The notes below the pieces were generated by a model. The model ran no database searches and was not told the origin of the DNA. It saw only the letters and a list, made by a program, of their open reading frames with translations. Source: Nepenthes gracilis (taxonomy: Eukaryota; Streptophyta; Magnoliopsida; Caryophyllales; Nepenthaceae). Taken from it: a stretch of DNA of 64,000 nucleotides. The DNA lies in assembly GCA_033239525.1 (NCBI GenBank), contig BSYO01000014.1, positions 9,408,021 to 9,472,020 of the forward strand, read 5' to 3'. Position numbers and translations under genes: made by a program. Below are positions 11,495-22,954 of this stretch, in pieces; position 1 is the stretch's first letter, and each line of letters starts with the position of its first letter.

Positions 11495-12756
11495 TGATGG
11501 GTACCAACAATGGGGTGGCCTAAAGAAAGGTCAACGGAAGCCCAAGAGGTCGGTCCAGCATTTTTGAGGGCCCCGGTGGACGGAGCCCCGGAAAGGTTTA
11601 GAGAAAACCCAGAGATGGTCGGCTTCCAGCGTTGGCCGAATCTTGGCGATCAACTTTACTCTGAAAGCGGTCGACTCAGCGTTAACAGTTTGGTTGGGCC
11701 TTTAAACTTCTGTGATGATAGGCCTATTCCATTACAAAACGACCCACGTTCATCGCCTGACCACTTTCCCTTCATTCTCTCACGAGGGCGTTGGCCACGT
11801 CGGTGACAGGCCGTTGGCCGTCTGCATCCCTCTGTGATGGGCCCAAAGGGCTCTTCGATAATGGGCACAGATCACTCGGGCCCAAGCCCATCTTTGGAGA
11901 CGACGCCGGGCACCTTTCATAAGGGCGGCCAACATGCCTGAGATGGTCGCCCCGGCGTTGCCCAGTCGCGCTTTGCATGTTGGGCCCAAAGCCTTTCAGC
12001 GATACTTGGCTTTGACCGTTTAGGCCCTGATCTTAAAAATGCCAACCACGATCCTCAAGGATATTCCCGCGATCTCAAAAGGAATATCCCAGTTGGCGCC
12101 TTGAAGAAAACGCGAGAATCTTCCCAACTCCTTGCCATCAGCGAGGAACTCAGCCCGGTAAACATGGGAGGAAAAAAACTTGACTTGGAAGTAGTTGGCC
12201 GCCTCGGAGAAACAATCCTCCACGGTGGAGCAACAAGCATCGGCCTCAAAGGAAGGCCAGCGAGATCATCGGGGACGATCACTCCTTCCAAGGAGGATCG
12301 CCATCTTTACCATAAAAAGGCCCTGGATTCACCATCCGGGCATGCTTTGATGAGGCTCTCATTGGAGACGGACAAACCCTAAGTGCTCGAAAGCGAGCTC
12401 GGTTCCCCTCTGACAAAACTCTGAAACACAATTAAACTCCAAGGGCAGCGAGCGAGTCCCTAGAGCCGTTCTCTGCCTTCCACCATCCGAGATCGAGAAA
12501 GGCCTTGCGTCTCTCGACATGCAGAACAAAACACTCTATTTTCCTCTCCCGTTGCTCTCTCTACTTTGAGTTTCCTTCCTTTGAAAGCTATCTTCGACTT
12601 GAGCGTCGGAGTGTTTTCGGTGAGATTACCTCCTCCGCGTTCTTTGATCTCTTGTTACGTTTTAGTGATGTACGGGATTCGTACTCGATGAAGCGGGCAG
12701 TTCAATCCATCCAAGAGAATTCGAATCTGTTCGAAGTCGGATCCAGGTACGCATCA
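11495..12756 (+). repeat. Tat-1 3' LTR
   Basis: 1262 bp, starts TGATGGGTACC and ends GTACGCATCA, followed by the target duplication CATTC. It is colinear with 1421-2675. A TATA-like CATAAAAAGG lies near 12309-12318, upstream of the leader-like block at 12500-12580. Confidence 0.87.
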
Positions 12757-12761
12757 CATTC

Positions 12762-13057
12762 ATTTCAATATAAAATTTGCCAAAGTTAGCTTTTACCATA
12801 TATCTATAGATTCTAAAAATAAAATGAATAGATCTTTTTTTTGAAAACAAATATTAAATTTAAGAGCCCCAAAATCATAGTTAAAAATACTAAAAGTTAT
12901 GAATAAGTAAAAATCAAATTATCCACTATAATATTTTAACTTTGTCTAATAAGAAATTATCAAAATTATTTTTTTTTAAATTATTTAAAAAAAAATACAA
13001 AATTAAATCCTCATTGAATTCAATATAAAATTTTTCAAATATATATATATATATATA
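12762..13057. repeat. AT-rich diverged repeat (right flank of Tat-1)
   Basis: Continues the AT-rich repeat interrupted by Tat-1: TATAAAATTTGCCAAAGTTAG and the following block match 1155-1235, and 12845-13010 matches 1255-1400. It ends in an (AT)10 run at 13039-13058, next to the left end of Tat-2. Confidence 0.6.
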
Positions 13058-15043
13058 TGATGCGTCCTTGAATCAAAATTTCGAACAAATTCGGGTGGAC
13101 TTGATCGTCTAGATCGGCTCCGTTTACCAAGTCTGGATCCTACACACCACTACAACAAATGAGAGGTCAGGGTGTTGCAGGATGTTGTTCCATCGAAAAT
13201 ACTCCGATGCTCAAATTAGTAATAGGTCTTTGATATTTTAGAAGGAAATTTGAAATGAGAGTAGAGAGAGAGTGTGTAGACAATGAGTGTTTGAGATGAG
13301 TGTTTGATTTTAGACGTGAGAGGCATTCTAGTGGCTCGTGATGAATATAGTTTCTCATCTCTGTGTTCACGATGAACGAGTGGGAGACTAAGTCTTGTAA
13401 GTATAAGTGTTTGAAGGACTGTCGAAATACTATGACAGCTCTTGAAGAGAATGATGCCTCTGAAGTCTGAAAGATGAGTATATGATTACAGCAGTAAGCG
13501 TTTGTGTGCTTAAAAGTGAGCGTGTCGTGGAGTGGAGACTCTATGGGTTTTTTATAGATGAAGTGCTAGGCAACTTTCCTTGGGTAGAAAGGTGTGATCC
13601 CTGCACTCTGCTGGGCGACCTTTCTTAGCAGGAAGGTCTGATTTCAACAATATGTTAGGATTGCTTCCTTTCCTGACAGGTAACGACTCTCAGGATTAAT
13701 CGCCTTCCATTCTTATCATGTTACCGTTAGGGTTTATAGTGGACAGGAAGAGAGAATGTAACATCCCGAATAATTTTAATTCTATTATTTAGTTGGAATA
13801 ATTATTTTTAGTGATTTAAGACATAAAATTTCATAATTCGGGATGAAAATATAAACATGAAGTGTATGGACCATCGAATTGGGCCTTGATACTTGGGCCT
13901 AATAAATTTAGAGTGTTGAATTGATAAACTGGGTTAAATATTTGAACCACTAAATTAAATTTAGTTTAACTAATAAATAAAAATATAAATATAAATGAAT
14001 AAATAAAATATTAAAAATTTAGGTTAAGATATTAAATAGAGGTAATTAGATAACTAATAAATATTTTTAAAGGGAGACAAATAAATATATATAAATAAAT
14101 ATATTAGAAAGATATATTAATAAATATTAATAATAATTAGTGATAAATAATAATTATAATAAATATTAATTATGAATATAATAATTAATAAATAATAATA
14201 GATATAATATAATGAATAATAAATTTTTAAATAAATATATATATTAAAATGTGTTTATAATAATAATAATAATAATAAAGATAATAATAATAAAACAAAA
14301 ACAGAAAAGAAGGAAAGGATTTCACGGGGAGAGAAAGAAGGAGAGAGAGAAGAACGGCGCGGCAAAATGGAAAGATTGGGCAAGCCCTAACCAACCCTTC
14401 CCTTTAAATTAAGATGGCCGTAGGGTTAGAGGGGAGGAGGTCGAGCAAAGTGAGGCCTAGTGGTTGTCTTGCCGCGGTGTTGTTGTGTCGGTTTGTCGTC
14501 GCCGTCATCGCCCAAGGGGTTTCTGCCATCACCGACATCAAAACGTGCCCGAAGCCACCATCCCAAATCTGAAGCCAAAGCGAGCAAAGTCACCAAGCCG
14601 TCACCGTTGCCGATTACTGCGATTTGAAGCCATTGCCATTGCCCGACGCCCGGTTGAAGCCCGATGCGCGTGCCCGTCTAGATTAGTTGTGCCGTCAGCC
14701 GCAAATCCTCGTCGCCGTCAAACCCTAACCGTCTCTGTTCAACTTTTGCGATTTCTTTATGAGAATTGATATTGCCGGGACATTGATGTTATTTATTGAA
14801 GTTATTAGTCATTATTATGGATATTTATGTGATGATACATTTATGATGACTATAGATTTTGCCTTACATGATATTATAGAATTTATTAAAGTTGCTTGAT
14901 GGCGTGTAATTGCGCAATTTTGGGCTGATTTTGAAAAATTTCACCGTGACGGTGCAGGTGGTCGGGTTCGGATCAGAACAAGGTCCCTTTGAGAGAATCT
15001 GGCGCTTTTCTTATAGGATGTGCGTTGAATGTGGTACCCATTA
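13058..15043 (-). repeat. Tat-2 3' LTR, interrupted by a solo LTR
   Basis: Two pieces, 13058-13756 and 14998-15043, joined across a 1.2-kb insertion. The outer end (TGATGCGTCC on plus) matches the end of the Tat-3 LTR near 48020-48057 in reverse complement. The inner end (GGTACCCATTA at 15033-15043) is the reverse of the Tat start (TRATGGGTACC). A TATAAAAAA stretch lies on the minus strand at 13548-13556. It is shorter than its relatives, so it has lost sequence near the start. Confidence 0.65.
13757..14992 (+). repeat. Family-S solo LTR inside the Tat-2 LTR (1.24 kb, internally deleted)
   Basis: Starts TGTAACATCCCG, ends GGTCCCTTTGA, and is flanked by GAGAA at 13752-13756 and 14993-14997. 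Its first 985 bp match 39590-40647 and its last 250 bp match 43378-43614; the 2.73 kb between them is missing, with CTGTTCAAC at the junction (14735-14743). It contains a (TAA)n run near 14262-14278. The open frame at 14464-14769 lies in leader sequence shared with the other copies and is unlikely to be a gene. Confidence 0.82.
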
Positions 15044-15464
15044 CATGAAGATTACTTTTGGAAGTTTGAAATCTAGAAAGTGAAGCTATTCTTTAGTCAC
15101 ATGCGTTCGCAGGAGTGGAAGCCCTGACTAGGCTTGGCCCATGTAAGGCTTGCTCTCTTGGGGCCGTCTTCTTTGTATTACTTTCAGTAAAAATGTTTGT
15201 CTCATGGGGAGTTTGTTGGCCTTGATTTGGCCTCTCATCAGTCGACACCAAGTGTTGAGCCAGTCAAATGCTGTTTGGACTTTTGTAGATTTGGACCATT
15301 TTTCTTATTGGGCTATCCTATTATGGACGTGCCATCACTAGCACGCCATGTTGGTAGTGAATTTTGCCTCAGTATGTCCATGATAGGAAGTGTGTTTGCT
15401 ATCGTCGTTAGAATCTTAGGTCAGTGGTGCGGAGTTGTTGATAAATAGGCGAGCCTTACATGCT

Positions 15465-15660
15465 TCGAAATGTCAATTTAGGACTAGTTGACCGTCGCAA
15501 AACTTGATGAACTTGGTGAAGAAATGCCAACCGGTTGTTGACCATCTAAGTAAAAAACCGAGAGAACTTGGTGAATGAAATGTTGATTGCGTTTGACCGT
15601 CTAGGTCAAGCTCCAGAGAACAGCGAATGAAATGTTAAGCGGTTTGTTGGCCGTCTGTAG
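15465..15660 (-). repeat. Tat-2 tandem-repeat zone B
   Basis: Three to four degenerate units of about 50-55 bp carrying GTTGACC-G/A-TCT and GAACTTGGTGAATGAAATG blocks. TTGACCGTCTAGGTCAA near 15594 is an inverted W-box pair. Position (between antisense ORF and LTR) and core motif match the Tat-1 and Tat-3 arrays. Confidence 0.65.
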
Positions 15661-15799
15661 TCGGAGGACTTATGGGAGTTGGAAAAAGGCGCCATCATGC
15701 ATCGTGCTTGTCAAACGAAAAAGTAACCGCGGTGTTTGCATCGCAGGTGAATTCAGGATCGGTAATTAATGTGTCGGAGGATTCGATTCGACGGCGTCC

Positions 15800-17800
15800 T
15801 TCCGGGGAAGCGACACATGGCGGCAATGATGTGCACATTTTGAGGAGGTTATTGTTTATCATGTTCAATGGCCTTTAAGTTGTCCGTCTTCCTTACTTTT
15901 AATTTTTCAAGCTTTTCTTTATCTTCCTTAGCCCTGAAAAATCTAAATTGCCCCCTTCCCCTCATTCACACGTCCCCTGGTTTCTTACATTCTTGGCATT
16001 GCTTGGTCCTCAAAGAGAATGATGTGGCGGAATTGTATGTGGAGTACAACATCCCAAAGGAGATTGCCTTTCGAGTTCCGGGAAGGAGGACAGGCGTTCC
16101 TCTGCTGAGGCTGAGACCATCTACGAGCCCATTTAAGGAGTAAGTTTCGTCTTCAATCCTCAGAATTTCTGGATATCCTCTTGCCCTTGAGCACCTATCG
16201 CCACAGGTTCCATGCCAATGTTGTGCAATATTTGTATTCCCCTTTGCATCTTAATGCGTTATCACTCTCCATGATGCGGTGGTATTTATTCAGAGTGATG
16301 TTCGATTCAACGAGTCTTACGGGATTTATTGACTCTTGAGACCTTCGATTTCCCATGTTATCTATGATTTGTTGAATAATTGGAAAAGGTTGCTTCTTCT
16401 TTGTTCGCGTTACGTGAGTCGTGGCCCCTGTCTAGAGACTAGGCAAGGTTCCCCAGGGCCTATAAAGTGTATGAAGGAGGAGATTGTATCCTGGCCGACT
16501 TATTAGAGCCTGATGAGAGGGTACTCACAGAAGATTTTAGGAGGGACCTTTGGTTTCTCGAGAAGCAACCAGGAGAGCAGTGGGGCCACCTTCCCCTAGT
16601 CCGAAGTTGGGGGCTCCTCGCCGAGGCCTGTGGGAGAAGAAGAGGACTAGAGCCATGCTTATAGGTGCTGCGTTCGTTCTGATACTATTCTTTCTCCAAA
16701 GCAAAAGAAGGCGGCTATGGTGGTGCCTTCTTCGTCATCTTCTAGGCCAGATTACGTGGGCTACTGGTGCCCTTAGGCGGCGTCCTCGATTGAAGCGGAG
16801 TTGAGTTAGAAGGCTTATGATGCCATGCTAGCACCGAGCTGGCTTGACATCATTGTTTTGTGACTTTGCAGGTGTGTTCACTCAGATCTCAATCTGGGCT
16901 GAAGGAAATGACTCTCGAAGAGAGTACATCTGCATAGAGACGCTTCTACTCAAATGGCGTGTCACGAGCCGAGCTGACGGAGTGCATCTGTGGGACTCCC
17001 GATTCCCAGCAGAGTTGAAAGTGAGTAGCAGGAGATGGTTTTGGGAGCCCAACCAGCGTGAGGATCCAGTGGGTATGTTGTCCTTTCAAGGAGCTGCGGG
17101 GCGAGCTCGCATGTAGGTTTGCGTTAGCCCCACCCGGAGGGGTTCATTTCCCTAGTCCACCGCCGGGCCAAACCGCCTACATGCCCGGACCGGATAGACC
17201 CGATTAGCAGTTGCATTTAGGCATACTTTTGTTATTCGCCTTATCTCTTTAATGCCGTTATTGTGCTTCTTTTCTTTTTTTGTCGGCCGATAAGGTCGTA
17301 GCTTGAGTGCTAAGGTGCTCGTGCGGAGGAACAAGGTGATTTTTATTAGGGATACGGAGATTGCCTTGCGATTCGAAGCTAGAGGCTTTGAAGGCGAAGC
17401 ACCCGGGAGGATCTTATTACCTTGGAGTGCTGGGTGACACAGGTCGAATGCAAGTTTAAGGAAGTCGCTAGCTTGAAGGATGCGTCGTGGTGACTTGGTA
17501 GAGGAGAGCGACCACATAAAGGGAAGAGAACACCGGCAAAAGGAGGAGAATGAGCGGGTTAAAGAGGCATCTCGACCCGGCTTAGGGCCAGATGACTACT
17601 CACGGAGAGCGATCTTAGCCAGCTCTGCCTTCGCCCTCAGAGTCACGTACTTGCAATCTGCTCGTGATTATGGGAGGAGGATCAATATGGAGTCGGCGTA
17701 TCGTGCGGGGTTGATCCTATTTTCAGTGGATCTCATTAACCTATCGAACGGTCCATTAGGTGCGCGAGAGCCTCATGGGAGCTGTGGGTAGTGACCACCA
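15800..17800 (+). pseudogene. Tat-2 antisense ORF, Transposase_28-like, decayed
   Basis: Plus-strand gene antisense to the Tat-2 pol. Around 16010-16240 it reads LKENDVAELYVEYNIPKEIAFRV... and ends in ...HRFHANVVQYL-like sequence. This is the same block as VRQLYVKYNIATSIIFRMP on the minus strand of Tat-3 near 46150. The middle (16460-17120) and C-terminal (17480-17790, charged, coiled-coil-like) parts are open in pieces. A conserved leader with GGCCTTTAAG lies near 15870-15880. The tail at 17840-17880 (AAGCAATAATATAAG) looks like a poly(A) region. Stops and frameshifts are frequent. Confidence 0.62.
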
Positions 17801-18212
17801 CCGCCTCCTTAGTTTTTGGTGACTTTAGTTTTTCTTTGTTCGGTGATGTAAATGTACTCTATCATAAGCAATAATATAAGCAATTTCATGTATGTTGCAT
17901 GCCTTTGCTTTTTATTGCTATTTTAGCTTCTTCATTGTTGCATTGGCCGGCCAACTTGGCGTACTACTTGTGAGTTGGCCATCCGCCTTATTTGAGGCAC
18001 TCGTGGCACTTCTCGAAGGACTTGGAGCCTTGGGGTGGCCTCAAGGCTGTTGTTGGTGTCAAGCCTGCTTGGTACTCGCTCATGAGTAATGCATGACGTC
18101 GCTGCCCAAGCATAGACTAGGGCAGCCAGCTTTGGAGGAGTACTTTGCTCATGTCGACCATTGTTGACTGATCGCGTGTGTTACGCTAGCCCGCTAAGAT
18201 TTTGATTGCGAA
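17800..18212. other. Spacer between antisense ORF end and repeat zone A of Tat-2
   Basis: No coding domain recognised. A short plus-strand open frame (17892-18089) is Leu/Val-rich and probably chance. The stretch corresponds to 8420-8840 in Tat-1. Confidence 0.4.
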
Positions 18213-18420
18213 CAGGTCACTTGGATGACCAAGGCTTAGATACAGCTGCTGACGGGCCACCTGGATGATCAGGGTTTAGATTCGACCCACTACGGGCTGC
18301 TCGAATGACCAAGGTTTGAATACGACCACTTATGGGTTGCCTGGATGACCAGGGTTTATATACGACCGCTCGTGGGCAACCTGGATGACCAGAGTTTAGT
18401 AACAATGGGGTAAAGACCCA
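18213..18420 (-). repeat. Tat-2 tandem-repeat zone A
   Basis: Five units of about 41-45 bp with CCTGGATGACCAGGGTTTA and a GACGGGCCA-type block, the reverse complement of the Tat-1 monomer at 8157-8415. Confidence 0.8.
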
Positions 18421-18469
18421 CCTGATTTAGGAGCAGTCTAGGTCGCCTAACCCTACAATAAGAAAGATA

Positions 18470-21400
18470 TACATGCATACAATATAAAGAAGGAAACACA
18501 TACAACATGCCAAAGAGAATACTTATTTTATTAATTGAAAATTGAATATAAGTTACATACAAACAAGCGGACTACCTACCTGGGGCATTATTGGAAATAG
18601 CGTTGAGGTGGATTGCGTTCCACGTCTGTGGGACCAACTTTTCGTCCTAATTTTGGAGCTTGTATGCTCTGTTTCTCAGGACGGCGGAGACTAGGAAGTG
18701 CTATTCCCAATTCGGGGAGAGCTTATTCCGGTTGGCGATCTTGCCAGTGGCCTCGATACTTCTCAAGACTAAGTTTCCAAAGTCAAACTACCGCGCTTTT
18801 ACTTTCCTGTTATAATGTGGGCGATTTACTACTGGTAGGCTGCCGTCTACATCCTAGCGGCATCGCAGGTCTCGTCTAACAAGTCACAGGTTTCCCAGTT
18901 TTCTAGAAGTTACCTTATGGGTCAAAGTCACCTTAAGACAAGAAAGCCCAATTTCAACGGGATCACTGTGATCTGTAGAAAAGGCAAGGGTGTCTGTGAA
19001 GTTAGCTCTTTGGGAGTTATGCAGTAGGACCCGGAAGGATGAAGGGGAGCTCGTCTACCAAGAGCCCTATGTCCTCCAACTTAGTCTTAAGTCCATGGAG
19101 TAGCATGCGGTTTGTGACCTCTACTAGTCCATTCGCTTGAGGGTGCGCCACCAAAGTGTGGACCAACTAATGCCCAAAGCTAGTGCAATACCAAAGAAGC
19201 ATTTTCTTAAAAATTGAGTTCCATTATCGATCACTATGACCCCAGGAATGCCAAATTTGCTAATAATGCTCGCGAATGTATTCTAAAAAGCATTATGCTC
19301 TGTGATATTAGCCAGCGGGATGGCCTCGACCAACTTGGTGAAGTAGTCGGTGCTTGCAATGATAAATTTCCTCTTCCCCATCGCTATGGGAAATGGGCCA
19401 AGAATATCAAGTTCCCACTGCATGAAGGGCCAAGGCGCCCAGAGGGACTTTGGCTTGGCGAGCAGCTTGTGGTGAAGGTTGTCGTGAAACTGACAGCTCT
19501 CACACCTTTTTTACGAACTCGAGTGCATTCTTTTTCATTGATGGCTAATATTGGCCTTGCTGCATATCTTGAATGCCAAGTTCTTGTCGCCGACGTGCGA
19601 TTCACAAATCCCAATGTGGATTTTTCCCACGGCATAGTCAGCTTCCTCAAGGGTTAGGCACTAGAGATACGGAGTCGAGTAACTGTGGTGATATAGTCAT
19701 CCATTGACTACAGTGTATCAGTCGGCCGTCTTCTTGATCTGCTTGGCCTTGTCCATGTCTTCTGGTAGTGCTCCGTCTGCCAGATACCTTAGGTATGGTA
19801 TTATCCAATTTTCTATTCTAGAGATCTAAATCGCTCCCTATTTCTCTATCTTTGGGAGTGTTCAAAACCTCCTCATGTCCATTGAGTACTACTGCGGGTT
19901 TTTAGCCGCCACTCGGTCGAGTTGGTCAACTTTCAGTTTTCAATTCTAGAAACATGGATCGTGGTCGCCTTGTCAAAACTGGGTTGCCTTCCTTGCCTTA
20001 GTCAGAGTACTTGGCCAAGTGTGGGTTGTTTGCATCGAAACTCCCGTTAACCTAGTTGATTATTAATTGAGTCCTTTGTGAGCCAGTCGATCACCTAGCT
20101 GAGCACTCTTTGGCCAACCTTAGCCTGGCTAACAGGGCTTTGTATTCGGTAACGTTATTGGTGGCTGGAAAGTTGAGTCCAAGAGATTACTTCACCTCAA
20201 ACCCATCATGGGTCCTGAGGACCACCCCTGCTCTGCTGCTTGAGTCAGTAAATGATCCATCTACATGGAGGACCCATTCCGGCACTCCCTCATGCTGCTC
20301 TGTATCCTCAATGGGTTGTTCTTCGAGAATTGGAATCGTAGTTTTGACGATAAAGTCGGCCAGAGCTTGCCTTTAATGGTAGGTCTGGGTTAAAACTCGA
20401 TGTCGAACTCACCCAATTCAATAGCCCACTTTACCAACCTCCCAGAAATATTGGGTTTCTAGAGAATGCTCTTCAAAGACCGGTCAGTGAGAACGATCAC
20501 GCGATGCACCTGAAAGTAGGGCCTAGTTTCCAAGCGAGGGAGAATACGTGAGCTAAGGCTAACTTCTCCGCGCACGGGTGGCCAGCGCATCTGGGCGGTC
20601 AATATTTTCCTCCACATAGTAGATCGGGTCGTTGAGTGTCGGAGTTTTGGCATACGAAAGCGGAGTTGAGGACACCTCCGACACCGCAAGGTAAAGGCAC
20701 AACTCCTCTCCATCCTTGGGTGATGTTAGCAATGATGGCGGAGCTAGCTAGATATTGCTTCCAACTCATTGAAGGTCGCCCTTTGACAATCTGCCGCCTA
20801 TTTGAATCTATTTGACTTTGTCCCTTTAAATCCTTAAAGAACGGCCGAACTTGTTACCGAGACTTTGTTAAGCAAAGATACGGCTACCCGGTCGACCCGG
20901 TTAGCCCGTAAACATCCCTTGATGCTCATGAGGAGCCATGTCTGCGAGGGCTTTGATCTTCTCTCGGTTTGCCTCGATCCCTGCGTTAAGACGATGAAAC
21001 CCAGGAACTTTCCTAAGGCTACTCTGAAGACGCGCTTAGCCGAATTCAGCTTCATTTGATGTGCACGGAGCACTTCAAATGATTCTATCAGATCATGAAT
21101 ATAGTCGCCAGTGGTCCTACTCTTGACGAGCATGTCATCAACGTATACCTCCATATTGCGGCCGATCTGTTTCTCAAATATTTTATTCACGAGCCATTGA
21201 TAGGTGACTCCTACATTCTTCAGACCGAATAGCATTGCCTTATAGTAATAATTACCCTGGTCTGTCATGAACGAGGTGTGCTCCTCATTCAGATCTGGTT
21301 GTAGCCTGATTATGCATTCATAAAGCTCAACAGCTCATGTTCGAATGTGGAGTCTACCAGCAGGTTGATCATGGGCAAAGGAAAGCTGTCCTTTGGACAA

Positions 21401-22130
21401 GCTTTGTTAACGTCGATAAAATCGATGCACATTTACCACTTTTTACTGCTTTTCTTTACTAGGACGACGTTAGAGAGCCAGTCTAAGTACTGAATTTCTT
21501 TGATAAAATCGGCATCTAGTGGTTTCCTTACTTCCTCCCAAATGGCGACCAACTTTTTCAAGCAGTTTCTCCTCTTACGCCCCGATGGGCTTTGCGGTCG
21601 AATTGAGGCCAAACTTATGGACCATTACTCCGCCAGGATCTCGTGCATGTCACTTAGGAGTCCACTCGAAGATGTCAGCATTGCATCACGGGAACCCGAT
21701 CGCCTCATCGCATGCTGTACTAGTGAGTGAGCACTGATTTGCAACGCGCACTTCTCATCGAGTTCTCCCCCGCATTCTTGTGCTGCCGCTAGGAGCGATT
21801 TGGGATATGTAACATGTCCGTCCAGTGACCTGGTCACCTAGCACTTTGCCCACACCGTATGGCATCGGGAATTTCATTTGAAGTGCGGTGTTGAAGTGAC
21901 AACTCTGAACATCGTTAGGCACGATCAGCCTAGTATAGCATTGTATATGAAGGGCAGGTCGACTACCAAGAAGGTAAGTGTATGACTTGCCATTTTTGGG
22001 TATGTGCCTAGGGTGACTTCTAACTAGAATGTCCCTTGGACGGGCACTGGTTAGTTGTCAAGGTCGTATAACGGGCCTTCGGAAAGTTTTAATTGATTTT
22101 TTTAAACCAAGTTTAAAAAATACATCGAGG
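18470..22130 (-). pseudogene. Tat-2 pol (decayed)
   Basis: Minus-strand polyprotein. Protease C-terminal part: about 21700-22000 (AMLYTRLIVPNDVQ, MKFPMPYGVGKVLGDQ). Reverse transcriptase: 20830-21480; the 144-residue open piece at 20834-21268 contains YYYKAMLFGLKNVG, the catalytic YVDD (in VYVDDMLVKS) and GKFLGF. RNase H: about 20040-20700 (VIVLTDRSLKSIL; EWVLHVDGSFTDSSSRAG at 20225-20280; NVTEYKALLARL). Integrase: about 18600-19720 (ELDILGPFPIAMGKRKF and DYFTKLVEAIPLANITEHN at 19270-19440; IVIDNGTQFL near 19215-19245). It is the best-preserved RT in the window but is still full of stops. Confidence 0.85.
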
Positions 22131-22169
22131 TAGAGTAAATCACGTAAACATCCATTGTCAATAAACACT

Positions 22170-22750
22170 TGTTTCAGTTGGTAGTTGACGCTACAGTTCG
22201 AAATGAGTGTGGATACAACAAGGGGATCTGCATGGGGGAAATTACATGTGCTAAGTTGCTGTTACTAAAACTAATGACATTGTCCTTGGTGCATTGCTTC
22301 TTCCTTCCAGTCTGTTGTTCCTTATCGTCCGCTGGGTTTTTAGCCGGCTGGGTGATGATCATATTGACCACTCCTAGTACAACTTCATTTCGTGGAGGGG
22401 AAGGCTCTGGTCCTTCTTCGCCTGCAGTGCCAGAGCTCTTGCTAGGGCTCTTAATGAACACAGTGAGATGGCCCCTGGATCGGCTCTTTTCTCTCCCTAC
22501 TAGATAATTTTGTAGTCCTCGTGGAGTGTTCGAGATTAATGGAAATCGAAGACTTAGTTTCTCATTACGCTTTTTCTTAAGTGGTTTGGCCACTTAAGGA
22601 ACTTCTCCCATGGATCTTCATGAGGAAATTGAGCGAGTGTGATCTCAAGGGCGTTAGGGTGATGGACTTGTAGTCCCTTGCGCTCCGATGGTCCGGTCTT
22701 GTGGTGCTTTCTGCGGGAGTGATTTTCGCCGTTGAATTTCCACTTTCCCT
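22170..22750 (-). pseudogene. Tat-2 gag C-terminal fragment
   Basis: The open piece at 22174-22593 ends in GVVNMIITQPAKN, NVISFSNSNLAHVISP and similar phrases, matching the Tat-1 gag/protease linker at 4270-4440. Upstream, 22600-22740 reads KWKFNGENHSRRKHHKTG and HPNALEITLAQFPHED. The rest of gag is missing; copia LTR sequence starts by about 22750. Confidence 0.65.
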
Positions 22751-22917
22751 CTCCTGCGAACGAGCAAGGCTGTTTAGTCCGTTTTGTGTCTTGTAATTTT
22801 TTCCTTATTTGAGAAGGATTTTCCACGTAAAATGTTTGGCACACTCTTCTTCTTCCTTATTCCTTCGTGGGGTGTGTGTGTTCCTAGATTACCGATAGGA
22901 CACCATTTTCTCCAACA
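22750..22917 (+). repeat. 3' tail of a copia LTR
   Basis: Contains TTGAGAAGGATTTTCCACGT (22808-22827), a motif very common near the 3' end of Ty1/copia LTRs, then a TTC-rich stretch. It ends TCCAACA two bases before the primer-binding site. The 5' part of this LTR was not found. Confidence 0.65.
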
Positions 22918-22919
22918 AG

Positions 22920-22931
22920 TGATATCAGAGC
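22920..22931 (+). other. Copia primer-binding site
   Basis: TGATATCAGAGC, one base different from the tRNA-Met complement TGGTATCAGAGC, placed just after the LTR tail. Confidence 0.75.
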
Positions 22932-22954
22932 CTTAGTTGAGAACTTTCGATTAA

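Larger units (their letters stand above)
1421..12756 (+). mobile_element. Tat-1: complete Tat-like Ty3/gypsy retrotransposon
   Basis: An 11.3-kb element bounded by two LTRs (1421-2675 and 11495-12756) and flanked by a perfect 5-bp duplication CATTC at 1416-1420 and 12757-12761. Order inside: primer-binding site, gag, protease, reverse transcriptase, RNase H, integrase, tandem-repeat zone A, antisense ORF, tandem-repeat zone B, polypurine tract, 3' LTR. Integrase downstream of RNase H is the Ty3/gypsy order. The PBS form, the lack of a visible chromodomain and the extra ORF in the 3' region point to the Tat lineage. All coding regions carry stops and frameshifts, so it is a dead copy. The first base of the 5' LTR has changed (CG instead of TG). 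Confidence 0.88.
13058..22750 (-). mobile_element. Tat-2: minus-strand Tat-like element, 5' part missing
   Basis: Read on the minus strand from right to left: gag C-terminus (22750-22170), protease, RT, RNase H, integrase (to about 18600), repeat zone A (18420-18213), antisense ORF (plus strand, 15800-17800), repeat zone B (15660-15465), 3' LTR (15043-13058, split by a solo LTR). The order is exactly that of Tat-1. The gag start and 5' LTR are absent; a copia element fragment begins where they should be. All frames are decayed. Confidence 0.8.

Noticed and set aside
14735..14743. Splicing as the cause of the missing 2.7 kb in the short family-S LTR
   Set aside because: The junction lies at a 9-bp repeat, not at AG|GC and the CAG at 43254; the missing part extends 120 bp past that acceptor.
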